DNA of 64,000 nucleotides. It comes from M0027 sp021713415. GTDB taxonomy: Bacteria; Pseudomonadota; Gammaproteobacteria; Francisellales; Francisellaceae. The position numbers and the translations under genes were made by a program. Below, one piece after another: positions 1 to 8,525 of this stretch. Positions within the stretch are counted from its first letter, which is position 1; each line of letters begins with the position of its first letter. Below the pieces are notes generated by a model. The model worked only from the letters and a program-made list of their open reading frames with translations, searched no databases and was not told the origin of the DNA. The stretch covers positions 1 through 64,000 of the forward strand of contig JAKJJQ010000006.1 of NCBI GenBank assembly GCA_021713415.1, written 5' to 3'.

Positions 1-126
1 TACCTTAGCCATTATGTTAATTGGCAAAGAATTATTGAGCGAACTCACTTATTGTCTGATAAATCAGTACAATGGCTGGAAATTCTTATAAAGCCAGATA
101 AGTTTCAACATATTTCGCCAAAATAG
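1..126 (+). CDS. 3' end of an unidentified gene (partial)
   Basis: Frame 1 is open from the window edge to a TAG stop at 124-126, giving the last 41 residues of a protein that ends in FQHISPK. The fragment is rich in aromatic and basic residues and has no motif I recognise. The next gene starts 74 bases later on the same strand. The product cannot be named from this tail. Confidence 0.5.
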   Translation, partial: YLSHYVNWQRIIERTHLLSDKSVQWLEILIKPDKFQHISPK

Positions 127-200
127 CCTTTTCATATCTTGAGTTTTTTTATTTCTTAAGCTACCTTTATCAATGATTAACAGTAAAACAAGGATGTGGG

Positions 201-1247
201 ATGATGAAAAAATTAAGCCTAAAATCGACTTTTCTTTTAACAAGTTTAAGTTTATCTATTAGCTTTCAAACAGCTTATGCAGTTCATGAAAATGGCGTTC
301 CCTGTGGTGCTAAAGATTTAATGGAATATTTAGCATCTGAAAATGGTTATCAATCAGCAGAACTGATGTATAAAGAAGCTTTATTTGCTAATGCAGATGG
401 TGCCTGTACTAATCAAAAAACACAACTTGGTGTTGATTGTAGCCAGAAAGTTTATACTTATGACGGTTTTATCTCAGCTGCTAAATACTTTCCAACCTTT
501 GCCTGTACTGGTACTTTAGAAGATAGAGTTCGCGACTTATCCGGATTTTTTGCTAATGTTGCACAGGAAACCTACGGCGGTGATGGTACGCATTATGATC
601 AAGATGGTGGACTTTATTGGCGGATAGAGAATGGTGGTCAACCACAAGCTCAGTATGATCCTAACCCTAATGTATTTTTTGCTGATAATGCCTTCACACC
701 AACTGAGTTTTGCATGAACTCTGGAGAAGGCGCTTATAGTACGGGTGTTTATACATTTGATACAGCTATTGAACCACTTCGTTATAATGCTGTATGGCAG
801 GCAAATTGTCCTAGCCAATTAAATACACCGATGGTTGAAGCACTTGGAACTGGTAATTGGGTGGGCCATGGCGCCATTCAACTAACTGGTGATTCTATCT
901 TCTATGGTACGGCTGAATATAATACGATTACTGACAAAAGTATGTCAGTTAAAGATTTTGCCAATGGCCTATTAAACAATGATGAGATTACCTGGTTTTC
1001 AGCACTTTATTATTGGAATGAACCCAAAGCCAATCAAGTCACCCAGAATCCACCTGAATATTATATGATTAGCTCCAATGAGAACTGGGGCTTTGGTAAT
1101 TCAATTTATTATGTTAATGGTGGATGCAATAATGCCGAACAACGCTTAGCATTTTTTGAATATTTTAACGGTGTTTTAACTAAAAATGTTCCTCAAGCTA
1201 AAGACACTGAAACACAAGCACAGAAAACTTGTAGAACACCATCTTAA
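201..1247 (+). CDS. secreted GH19 chitinase-like (lysozyme-fold) glycoside hydrolase
   Basis: A 348-residue protein with a clear signal peptide (hydrophobic residues 10-20, cleavage probably after AYA at 25-27), so it acts in the periplasm or outside the cell. The core has the marks of the GH19 chitinase family: an AQETYGG segment (residues 121-127) that matches the family's HETTGG catalytic glutamate block, making E123 the likely general acid; a GHGAIQLTG block matching GRGPIQLTG; and a late NSIYYVNGG segment matching the family's NIINGG. The enzyme class cleaves beta-1,4 links in chitin or related polymers; peptidoglycan is an alternative substrate. No separate chitin-binding domain is visible. 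Several cysteines suggest disulfides, and dsbD lies directly downstream. An AAGG sequence lies about 8 bases before the ATG. Confidence 0.8.
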   Translation: MMKKLSLKSTFLLTSLSLSISFQTAYAVHENGVPCGAKDLMEYLASENGYQSAELMYKEALFANADGACTNQKTQLGVDCSQKVYTYDGFISAAKYFPTFACTGTLEDRVRDLSGFFANVAQETYGGDGTHYDQDGGLYWRIENGGQPQAQYDPNPNVFFADNAFTPTEFCMNSGEGAYSTGVYTFDTAIEPLRYNAVWQANCPSQLNTPMVEALGTGNWVGHGAIQLTGDSIFYGTAEYNTITDKSMSVKDFANGLLNNDEITWFSALYYWNEPKANQVTQNPPEYYMISSNENWGFGNSIYYVNGGCNNAEQRLAFFEYFNGVLTKNVPQAKDTETQAQKTCRTPS

Positions 1248-1322
1248 TTGGTATCAAAATAGTTTACTAATTATCTTTTAACTTCTATCCTAACAAGATT
1301 AGTAATAAAAAAATTATCAAAC

Positions 1323-3182
1323 ATGAAACTAAAATCTAGTCGCTTATTTAGCCTATTATTTATCGTGATATTATTTTTTCTATCAAATGCTTATGCCGCT
1401 AATAATCCCTTATTTTCCTTTGCATCAACAACAAATCAGCCACTAGCTAACTCAATTAATACAGAAAATAACTTTTCATCTAGCTCACCTGATGTCAGTG
1501 TTAATGCCTTTTTCCAAAAAAAGGATATCTTGTTAATTTGGAATATACCGAAGGATGCTAAGTTATATCGTGACCGCATCTCAATAGAACTACTTGATGC
1601 AAATAATCTACGACTAGGAGTTGTACACTTTCCTAAAGCGCAAACCTGGCAGGATCCTATATTAGGCCCGCAACCTGTTTATACAAATCAATTAAGCTTA
1701 AAGATACCGCTTTATGCTGAGAATAACCAAATTCAGCCAAACGCTAAACTACAAGTTATTTATCAAGCTTGCTTTAAAGAAAAATGCCTACCTTTTCAAC
1801 GACAAGTATTTAATATCGAAAATAAAGACGCCTATCCACTTGAAGAATTACCTAAAGAAGCAACACAGATCATTAAATCTAAACAAGCTTTGGCCTTAAC
1901 TAACATCAACCAAACAACTAAAAGTAACAAAGAGCATTATAGCTTAAGCTCATTATTATCATTACTTGGGTTTGGCTTATTATTAAGCTTTACACCTTGT
2001 GTCTTACCAATGCTACCAATTATCTCGGGTGTTGTTTTAGGCCAAGGGGATACAAATAAGCTAAAAGGCTTCTTACTCTCTATTATTTATGTCCTTGGCA
2101 TGGCATTAACTTATACGATATTAGGTATTGCAATTGCACTTGTTGGTGCAAGCTTTCAAAGTCTTTTTCAAATACCTATCGTATTAGTAATCACGGCTAT
2201 CTTATTTTTATTATTAGCACTTTCAATGTTCGACTTATTCCATATTCGATTACCCCAAAAAGCGCAAAGCTTTATTCACTCTCTACAGGAAAAGCCAAAA
2301 TCAGGCAGTATGCTAAGTGCTTTTTTCTTTGGTATTATTGCTTCATTAATTGTCTCTCCATGTACGAGCGCACCTTTAATTAGTGTTTTAAGCCTTATTG
2401 CACAATCTGGTGATTGGATATTTGGTGGCTTATCCTTATTTGTTTTATCTATTGGTATGGGAATACCGTTAATCTTAATTGGTACGGGGTTAGGTTACTT
2501 TGTTCCTAAAACTGGTCCTTGGATGAATGACTTAAAATACTTGATTGGTGTTTTTATGTTATTAATCGCCATCTGGATTTTAGGGCGTATTTTACCAGGG
2601 CATATCACCTTAATTCTTTATGCGATTATTCTAGTCGGTTATGCCGTATTTTTAGGGGCATTTGAATCATCAGAATATCGATTTGATAAGATTAAACGCG
2701 CACTTGGCCTAGTATTATTCCTATATGGTGTTAGCTTATTTATTGGTGCGATGATGGGCAACAGCAATTTATTTAAACCACTAAGCCTTCAAAATGTACA
2801 AATTAATGGTCATGTAGAAACGCCCATATCAAATACAGAAATAAAAACCGTAACTAACCAAGATGAACTAAATAAAGCATTTGAAACCTATCAAAATGAA
2901 GATAAACAAGTAATTTTAGATTTTTATGCACGTTGGTGTGCTGAATGCCAGCTAGTTAGCAAAATGCTACAATCTGAAAAAGCACAACAATTACTTCAAC
3001 AAAATAATATTGTCTTAATTAAAGTTGATGCTTCTGACTATTCGAATGAGATGAACCAAATACTTAAAAAATACCATGTCATTGGTTTTCCAACATTAAT
3101 TAGATTAAACTTAAATCAAAAAGAAGTAACTCGCCACAGCGGTAATTTATCAATCACTCAATTTAAAAACTTATTAAATTAA
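1323..3182 (+). CDS. dsbD: thiol:disulfide interchange protein DsbD
   Basis: A 619-residue inner-membrane protein that carries electrons from cytoplasmic thioredoxin to periplasmic disulfide isomerases. The order of domains is complete: signal peptide (1-25, SNAYA); periplasmic alpha domain with the cysteine pair C150/C155; a membrane domain of about eight segments with C226 in FTPCVLP and C347 in VSPCTSAP; and a C-terminal thioredoxin-like domain with WCAEC (C539/C542), a variant of the usual WCVAC. Length fits the family. It lies 75 bases after the chitinase-like gene. Its stop overlaps the stop of the convergent gene at 3179 by four bases. Confidence 0.93.
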   Translation: MKLKSSRLFSLLFIVILFFLSNAYAANNPLFSFASTTNQPLANSINTENNFSSSSPDVSVNAFFQKKDILLIWNIPKDAKLYRDRISIELLDANNLRLGVVHFPKAQTWQDPILGPQPVYTNQLSLKIPLYAENNQIQPNAKLQVIYQACFKEKCLPFQRQVFNIENKDAYPLEELPKEATQIIKSKQALALTNINQTTKSNKEHYSLSSLLSLLGFGLLLSFTPCVLPMLPIISGVVLGQGDTNKLKGFLLSIIYVLGMALTYTILGIAIALVGASFQSLFQIPIVLVITAILFLLLALSMFDLFHIRLPQKAQSFIHSLQEKPKSGSMLSAFFFGIIASLIVSPCTSAPLISVLSLIAQSGDWIFGGLSLFVLSIGMGIPLILIGTGLGYFVPKTGPWMNDLKYLIGVFMLLIAIWILGRILPGHITLILYAIILVGYAVFLGAFESSEYRFDKIKRALGLVLFLYGVSLFIGAMMGNSNLFKPLSLQNVQINGHVETPISNTEIKTVTNQDELNKAFETYQNEDKQVILDFYARWCAECQLVSKMLQSEKAQQLLQQNNIVLIKVDASDYSNEMNQILKKYHVIGFPTLIRLNLNQKEVTRHSGNLSITQFKNLLN

Positions 3183-4411
3183 AACCCATTCGTTTGTTCT
3201 TGTTTATTTTGATCTCTATCAAAAATACCAGAATATATTGGTAAATTAGGACTACTTTGATTTTCTCTACGGATCTGCATATTGACTTCAGTAAATATTT
3301 TTTTTGCCTCTTTTTTAACATAATAAGGTTTTTTTTTATATGCCTCTAACAATGTTTTATTTTCTTGTTTTGCTATTATTTTTCCATAAAGACCATCTAT
3401 TACTTTAGTATTAAATGAGTCAGTACCAACCACATAGCCCGCTACATTCCAACTTCCTTGAAGACCCAGTGCTGAAAAAGCATCATTGGTTTTATCTTTT
3501 GCTAATAAAAGCTTTATACTCTCGACACCCTTACTTCTTATTGAAAGATTACTTAAAGGATTATAATAACCTGTACCTAACCCCTCACTTGACACAAAAG
3601 ATTCATCAACTGCTTGTTTAAAAAATGCTTTAAATTCAACTGGATTACTTATCCGATAATCATTTATAATTTTTGCACAACTATCTATTGATAATTTTGG
3701 CATGACTTCACTCCTTTGATTTAATTTTAGCTTTTTAGAATCTGATAACATAACCAACTCAAATGGGTCTTCATCTGGCTTATCCATTGATCGTTTTTTT
3801 TCTTCACTTTTTTTAACATCACCTAAATTTTTTGACCACTCACTTAAATCAGGTAAATCACCAAAACTTTTTACTCTTCTTATTGGCATTTCTATTTCAC
3901 TTGGCTGTAAAAAAAGTATTTGAGTTTCTTTTTTTGGAACTGGTTCTATAGGTACTTCAATACTAGACTGTATTTGTTGTGGTATTGTTTGAGTATCATC
4001 TTTTTCTCTTGGTGTCTCTGATAAAACAAATGATATATTTTCTGACTCTGGATAAACGCCATGAAGTGCATAATTATTAGCAGCTAAAATACCTGATTTT
4101 AATGTATTTACATCACTATAATAGGCAGTTTTTCCACCTAAGTAAGCCGTATAGGTTATATCTGATAAGTTTTTACCTGCACCATATAATAAACCAATAC
4201 CACCACCAACTAGCATACCAACTGGCACTGTAATTAAACCAGCAGGCCCCAGTAAAAACCCAGTTGATCCATAAATTGAACCTTTATATACACCTTTGGC
4301 TGTTTTACCTAAAGTATCAACAATTGCCCAAGGTGTTGAAACAAGTACTCCATAAACTGATGAGGTCATAACTGCTGTTGTTTTAACAACTTTTCCACCT
4401 ATCTCTGGCAT
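3179..4411 (-). CDS. unknown protein, glycine-rich membrane-like N-terminus plus one copy of a repeat domain
   Basis: A 410-residue protein I cannot name. Residues about 1-75 are hydrophobic and glycine-rich (for example VPVGMLVGGGIGLLYGAG), suggesting membrane insertion. The middle (about 130-240) is low-complexity and charged. The C-terminal part (about 245-370) has a segment ending LGLQGSWNVAGYVVGTDSFNTK that is repeated twice in the upstream gene product. The SD AAGGAGGGG overlaps the stop of that gene (gap 11 bases), so the two genes are an operon. The architecture resembles intracellular-pathogen effectors, but no activity is implied. Confidence 0.6.
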   Translation of the reverse strand: MPEIGGKVVKTTAVMTSSVYGVLVSTPWAIVDTLGKTAKGVYKGSIYGSTGFLLGPAGLITVPVGMLVGGGIGLLYGAGKNLSDITYTAYLGGKTAYYSDVNTLKSGILAANNYALHGVYPESENISFVLSETPREKDDTQTIPQQIQSSIEVPIEPVPKKETQILFLQPSEIEMPIRRVKSFGDLPDLSEWSKNLGDVKKSEEKKRSMDKPDEDPFELVMLSDSKKLKLNQRSEVMPKLSIDSCAKIINDYRISNPVEFKAFFKQAVDESFVSSEGLGTGYYNPLSNLSIRSKGVESIKLLLAKDKTNDAFSALGLQGSWNVAGYVVGTDSFNTKVIDGLYGKIIAKQENKTLLEAYKKKPYYVKKEAKKIFTEVNMQIRRENQSSPNLPIYSGIFDRDQNKQEQTNGF

Positions 4412-4422
4412 GATACCCCTCC

Positions 4423-5697
4423 TTACTGGCCACTAGTATAACTTGATGTTGGTTGATGGCTGTCAAATTGGTTTCCTGTAGTAAAGAAGCTTGACCTTGG
4501 GTATTGTGGTTGATAGCTTGTTGTTTTTTTGCCACCTAAAACCGTAGCATAAAGCTCCATCATTGAAGGTGGTGGCTGTTGAGTTGTATGCATTTGAGGT
4601 GGAGGTGAGCTATATTGTTGAGGTAATGATGGTACACTCGAATATCCTTCTGCTGGCATTTTTAAAGCTAATTGATTTTTCTTATATGTATCTAATGACT
4701 CATGCATATAATCTGAATAAATTGACTTTGTGATACTAAAAAGATAACGCTTGTCATCTGGAAGTTTTTTTATTTGAGTATATAAAGACTCATCATTAAG
4801 TATATTTTGTTTAGGTAAATTTTTTGCTAACCACTCAACTAAATAGGCAATAAACATTGTGTTATATGAATTAAAACTATCATTTGGTCGCTTATTCCAC
4901 TCTCCTTCATCAGCTAATCGCCTAAATGCCTCAACTGAAGTAATTTTTCCATTTTTTAACTTAGTGAGTATTTCATTTGTATTACTTAAACGATCTTGAT
5001 AATTATAAGTTTGCCAAGTACCAGTACCTTTAAATTCTAGATAAGCTCTCTCACCAGCTGATAATATAGCTTGTGTAAAAATATCAGAATAACTTGAATG
5101 GCTCATTGCTAATAACAAATTTGCACACCCACTTGATGTCAATCTAACATCACTTTGTATTGATAACTCTGGAGTTAAGATATTTTCATCAATTATACTT
5201 TGATAGATATTTTTTGACTCTCTATCGATTCCACTTGAATCATCTTTTAGAACATCATCTTTTGCTATTTCTCCATGACAATGCTCTATTGAAAATAATA
5301 TAAAATATCGCATTGCTTTTGTATTAAATGAAGGCGTATAAACAACACCACCTTCACTCCAATGCCCCTCTTGACCAATTCTCCATAAGGCTTCTATTGC
5401 TGATATTTTTTTTGACCTCAGATCATCTGCAATCGCTATTGCATTTTCTAATCTTTTTTTATGAGTGTTTGATGTCATCCAGTCTTGAACAGGTTGATAA
5501 GAAGTGGCAAATCTTACAGTTGATGCAACCCAACCACCAACCCAACTAGATGACTGACTAGCTGTTTTTGTTAAACCTTTAGTCTGATCATGCTCATTAT
5601 AGGCTTTTTCAATTGCATACAAAACTGCCTTGGTTAAAGCCTCTTCATCTTGAATAACTTTTCGAATTGAAGTTAAAGCTGCATTTTTATCAAACAT
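4423..5697 (-). CDS. unknown protein with two copies of the SFNTK-type repeat domain
   Basis: A protein of 424 residues. The frame stays open to 5721, but a strong SD (GGAGGAGGT) lies inside that extension, 5 bases before the ATG at 5697, so 5697 is chosen. Two copies of one domain are visible: a first with IGQEGHWSEGGVVYTPSFNTK and a second with LADEGEWNKRPNDSFNSYNT, each preceded by a helical stretch with an ISAIEAL or ITSVEAF motif. The last 70 residues are rich in Pro, Gln, Ser and Tyr and probably disordered. It is the first gene of an operon with the 410-residue gene. The function is unknown; it is an effector candidate by style only. Confidence 0.6.
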   Translation of the reverse strand: MFDKNAALTSIRKVIQDEEALTKAVLYAIEKAYNEHDQTKGLTKTASQSSSWVGGWVASTVRFATSYQPVQDWMTSNTHKKRLENAIAIADDLRSKKISAIEALWRIGQEGHWSEGGVVYTPSFNTKAMRYFILFSIEHCHGEIAKDDVLKDDSSGIDRESKNIYQSIIDENILTPELSIQSDVRLTSSGCANLLLAMSHSSYSDIFTQAILSAGERAYLEFKGTGTWQTYNYQDRLSNTNEILTKLKNGKITSVEAFRRLADEGEWNKRPNDSFNSYNTMFIAYLVEWLAKNLPKQNILNDESLYTQIKKLPDDKRYLFSITKSIYSDYMHESLDTYKKNQLALKMPAEGYSSVPSLPQQYSSPPPQMHTTQQPPPSMMELYATVLGGKKTTSYQPQYPRSSFFTTGNQFDSHQPTSSYTSGQ

Positions 5698-5775
5698 AAG
5701 ATACCTCCTCCATAAGGCCAACCTTTATGTCTGATTGTATAGTAATCGAATTATTTTAGATGCCTGTCACTGAAG

Positions 5776-5807
5776 AAAAAAAAATCAATTTAGAAACAAT
5801 AAATTGA
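5776..5807 (-). terminator. rho-independent terminator after feoB
   Basis: Read on the minus strand, a 7-bp stem TCAATTT/AAATTGA with a 9-base loop is followed directly by a run of T residues. It sits about 60 bases beyond the feoB stop. The stem is AT-only, as expected in this genome, but the position and T-run support termination of the feoAB transcript. Confidence 0.55.
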
Positions 5808-5866
5808 CTATTCTATGATAAATAAATGAATTATAAAATAATATTTTGAAATCAAATTTATGATAA

Positions 5867-8146
5867 TTAGCCGTGACAACCACCACAGGCTTTTGCACCA
5901 CCGCAGGTATCAAACTTAGGTTTATACGAAATTCTTTTGCCTGAAAACTTCATAAAATATAAGACTGCCAATAAGCCAATGGTCGTTATTAGCATCGTTA
6001 TAATTGCTGAATGAAAATCACTTGCCAATTGCGGAATTTGATAAGCAAATACAGCTGCCACATAAGCAATCGTTGTACTCCATAAAACAGAAAGCCAAGC
6101 CCAACTGTGACTAGCCTCCCGACTCATTGCACCAATGGTTGCTACACAAGGGACATATAAAAGTACAAACAATAAATAAGCAAATACTGCAGGCATAGAA
6201 CTAAACTGTTTGACCATTTCACCCATTGAAGAATTAGAGATATCTTTATCCCCTTCATTAGCAATAAATGGGTTTTTAAAACTTTCACCAATATTTGTCA
6301 AATTATCAAGCGTACTAAAAGCCGTACCTTTCAACTCCTGCCAAAGATTAAAGTCATCCGTTTCAGAAGGTAGGTTATTACTATTTTGACTATAAAGCGT
6401 ATTTAATGTACCAACAACGACCTCTTTTGCTAAAGTTCCCGTTATCAAACCAACGGTTGCAGGCCAATTAGCATCTGAGATACCAATTGGATAAAATACA
6501 GGTGTAATCGTACGCCCTATTTCAGATAAAATAGATGCTCTTAAACCATCCATATTAATTTTACCATCAGTTGTAATTGAATTAAGTGTTCCTATTAATA
6601 TGCAAATTGGAATAATTACTTTACCTGCACGGATAACAAAGCCTTTTAATCGTCGCCAAGCATGAATAACAATGCTTTTTGCATTCGGTAAATGATAAAC
6701 GGGTAATTCCATAATAAATGGCTGATTTTCACCTTTTAATATTAACCATTTAATTAATAAACCCGTAATAATAGCTGCAGCAATGCCTATGATATATAAC
6801 AAAAAGACAATCAAACCACCACCTGATGGAAAAAATGCTGCGGCAAAAACCGCAAAAATTGCTAAACGCGCACCACAAGACATAAATGGTGCCATCATAA
6901 TTGTTAATAGTCGATCTCGTCTTGATTCTAACGTACGTGATGCCATAACTGATGGGACATTACAGCCAAAGCCAACAATTAAAGGAACAAATGCCTTACC
7001 AGGTAGACCAATTGCTTGCATCAGCCGATCCATAACAAATGCAGCACGTGCCATATAGCCAGAGTCTTCAAGAAAAGATAAAAACAAAAATAAACAGCCA
7101 ATTTGAGGAATAAAGCCTAATACGGTATTAATACCTAAACCCACACCATTAGCCAATACAGCAACAAGCCAACCAGGTAAACCTAAATAATTACCTAAAT
7201 GTGCTGTACCTTGAACAAAAATAATTGCTGAAGCATCATCAAATAATGGATTAATTGCCGTTCCTAAACCAATTGAAAATTCAAACATCAAATACATAAT
7301 AAAAAAGAATAATGGTAAGCCTAAATACTTATTCATTGCTATCTTATCAAACCACTCTGTTAAACGATGACGTTTAATATCTCGATGTTGACTAATTGAT
7401 TGGTATATATTTTGTATCCAGCTATAACGTTCAGATGCTAAATTAATATTTAACTGTTTATCTAAAGTGTACGCTTTGAATGCATTTTTTTCATCTTCTG
7501 ATAATTGCTCAACTGCATATAAGTCATTTTCTAATAATTTAAACCAAAACCATGCCTTATTATTACTATGTTTAGGTAATAAAGCTTTTAGATGATCAAT
7601 TGTATTATCAAGTTTTGGATAATTTAAACTAATTGCTTGAGCATCAGATTGATTATCAAACTTAGTTACTGCTGATTTTAATGCATCAATACCCACCTTT
7701 TTACGGCCAATAACTGGTATTACTTGCGCATTAACCGTTTTTTCAAATTCATTATAGTCAATAACAATGTTTTTGCTTTTAGCAACATCTATCATATTTG
7801 CTGCAATGACTAATGGCACATTTAATTCAAGTAACTGCGTTGTTAAATACAAATTACGTTCTAAATTAGCCACATCTACAACATTTATTACCAAATCAGG
7901 TTTTTCATTCAAAATAAATTCACAAGCAATTCGCTCATCAATTGAGCCTGAATCAGAAATAGTTAATGAATATAATCCAGGTAAATCAACTAACTCAAAA
8001 GTCTCTCCTGCAACTTCAAAAAAACCACTTTTTTTATCTACTGTTACACCTGACCAGTTACCGACTTTTTGACGAGCACCTGTTAAAGCATTAAAAATAG
8101 TCGTTTTACCACAATTTGGATTACCTACAATTGCTATTTTTTTCAT
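5867..8146 (-). CDS. feoB: ferrous iron transport protein B
   Basis: A 759-residue GTPase-coupled inner-membrane Fe(II) transporter. The N-terminal G domain has G1 GNPNCGKT (8-15), G3 DLPG (54-57) and G4 NMID (117-120). Two Gate-type membrane domains follow, including CLFLFLSFLEDSGYMAR and the GFGCNVPS and VPCVAT cysteine segments. The C-terminus is a short Cys-rich tail (CGGAKACGGCHG) that could bind metal; no separate feoC is present. The start overlaps the feoA stop by four bases (ATGA), so translation is coupled. Confidence 0.95.
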   Translation of the reverse strand: MKKIAIVGNPNCGKTTIFNALTGARQKVGNWSGVTVDKKSGFFEVAGETFELVDLPGLYSLTISDSGSIDERIACEFILNEKPDLVINVVDVANLERNLYLTTQLLELNVPLVIAANMIDVAKSKNIVIDYNEFEKTVNAQVIPVIGRKKVGIDALKSAVTKFDNQSDAQAISLNYPKLDNTIDHLKALLPKHSNNKAWFWFKLLENDLYAVEQLSEDEKNAFKAYTLDKQLNINLASERYSWIQNIYQSISQHRDIKRHRLTEWFDKIAMNKYLGLPLFFFIMYLMFEFSIGLGTAINPLFDDASAIIFVQGTAHLGNYLGLPGWLVAVLANGVGLGINTVLGFIPQIGCLFLFLSFLEDSGYMARAAFVMDRLMQAIGLPGKAFVPLIVGFGCNVPSVMASRTLESRRDRLLTIMMAPFMSCGARLAIFAVFAAAFFPSGGGLIVFLLYIIGIAAAIITGLLIKWLILKGENQPFIMELPVYHLPNAKSIVIHAWRRLKGFVIRAGKVIIPICILIGTLNSITTDGKINMDGLRASILSEIGRTITPVFYPIGISDANWPATVGLITGTLAKEVVVGTLNTLYSQNSNNLPSETDDFNLWQELKGTAFSTLDNLTNIGESFKNPFIANEGDKDISNSSMGEMVKQFSSMPAVFAYLLFVLLYVPCVATIGAMSREASHSWAWLSVLWSTTIAYVAAVFAYQIPQLASDFHSAIITMLITTIGLLAVLYFMKFSGKRISYKPKFDTCGGAKACGGCHG

Positions 8147-8388
8147 ACTGCTTTAACCTGGATTAAATCAAGCTCTGATTTCCTTAATGACACTTTTACC
8201 CCTTGAATTTCAATTTCATATGGGTTGCCTAATGGCGCTATTCTTAATACATTAAACTTAGCACCTGGAATAAATCCAAATGCAAGTAATCGATGAATAT
8301 AATTCATCGGACATTGATCTGAAAAACCTGTCACTTGATAGGCTTTATTAACTTCTATTTTAATATTTTCTTGATTTGTTATTTTCAT
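8143..8388 (-). CDS. feoA: ferrous iron transport protein A
   Basis: An 81-residue SH3-like cytoplasmic protein of the FeoA family, which modulates FeoB. The family pattern is visible: a central block around LAFGFIPGAKFNVLRIAPLGNP and a final VSLRKSEL segment. It is the promoter-proximal gene of feoAB and is preceded by a promoter and a Fur-box-like palindrome. Confidence 0.93.
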   Translation of the reverse strand: MKITNQENIKIEVNKAYQVTGFSDQCPMNYIHRLLAFGFIPGAKFNVLRIAPLGNPYEIEIQGVKVSLRKSELDLIQVKAV

Positions 8389-8439
8389 CGATGGGCCTTA
8401 GAAATCGAGTATTTATAATCAATAAAATGCTTTAAATCG

Positions 8440-8467
8440 ATTATAAGTTGGAATTGCTAAAAGTCAA
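8440..8467 (-). promoter_or_regulatory. sigma70 promoter of feoAB
   Basis: On the minus strand the -35 box TTGACT (8462-8467) and a perfect -10 TATAAT (8440-8445) are separated by 16 bases. It lies 52 bases upstream of the feoA ATG, next to the Fur box. Confidence 0.7.
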
Positions 8468-8471
8468 TAAA

Positions 8472-8486
8472 TGAAAATGATTATCA
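8472..8486 (-). promoter_or_regulatory. Fur box upstream of feoAB
   Basis: The minus strand reads TGATAATCATTTTCA, a 7-1-7 Fur palindrome with one mismatch to TGATAATNATTATCA. It is 4 bases upstream of the -35 box of the feoAB promoter, a position suited to iron-dependent repression of ferrous iron uptake. Confidence 0.75.
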
Positions 8487-8525
8487 AAAACAAATAAAGT
8501 CAATTTTGATTTATGTCAATATCAC

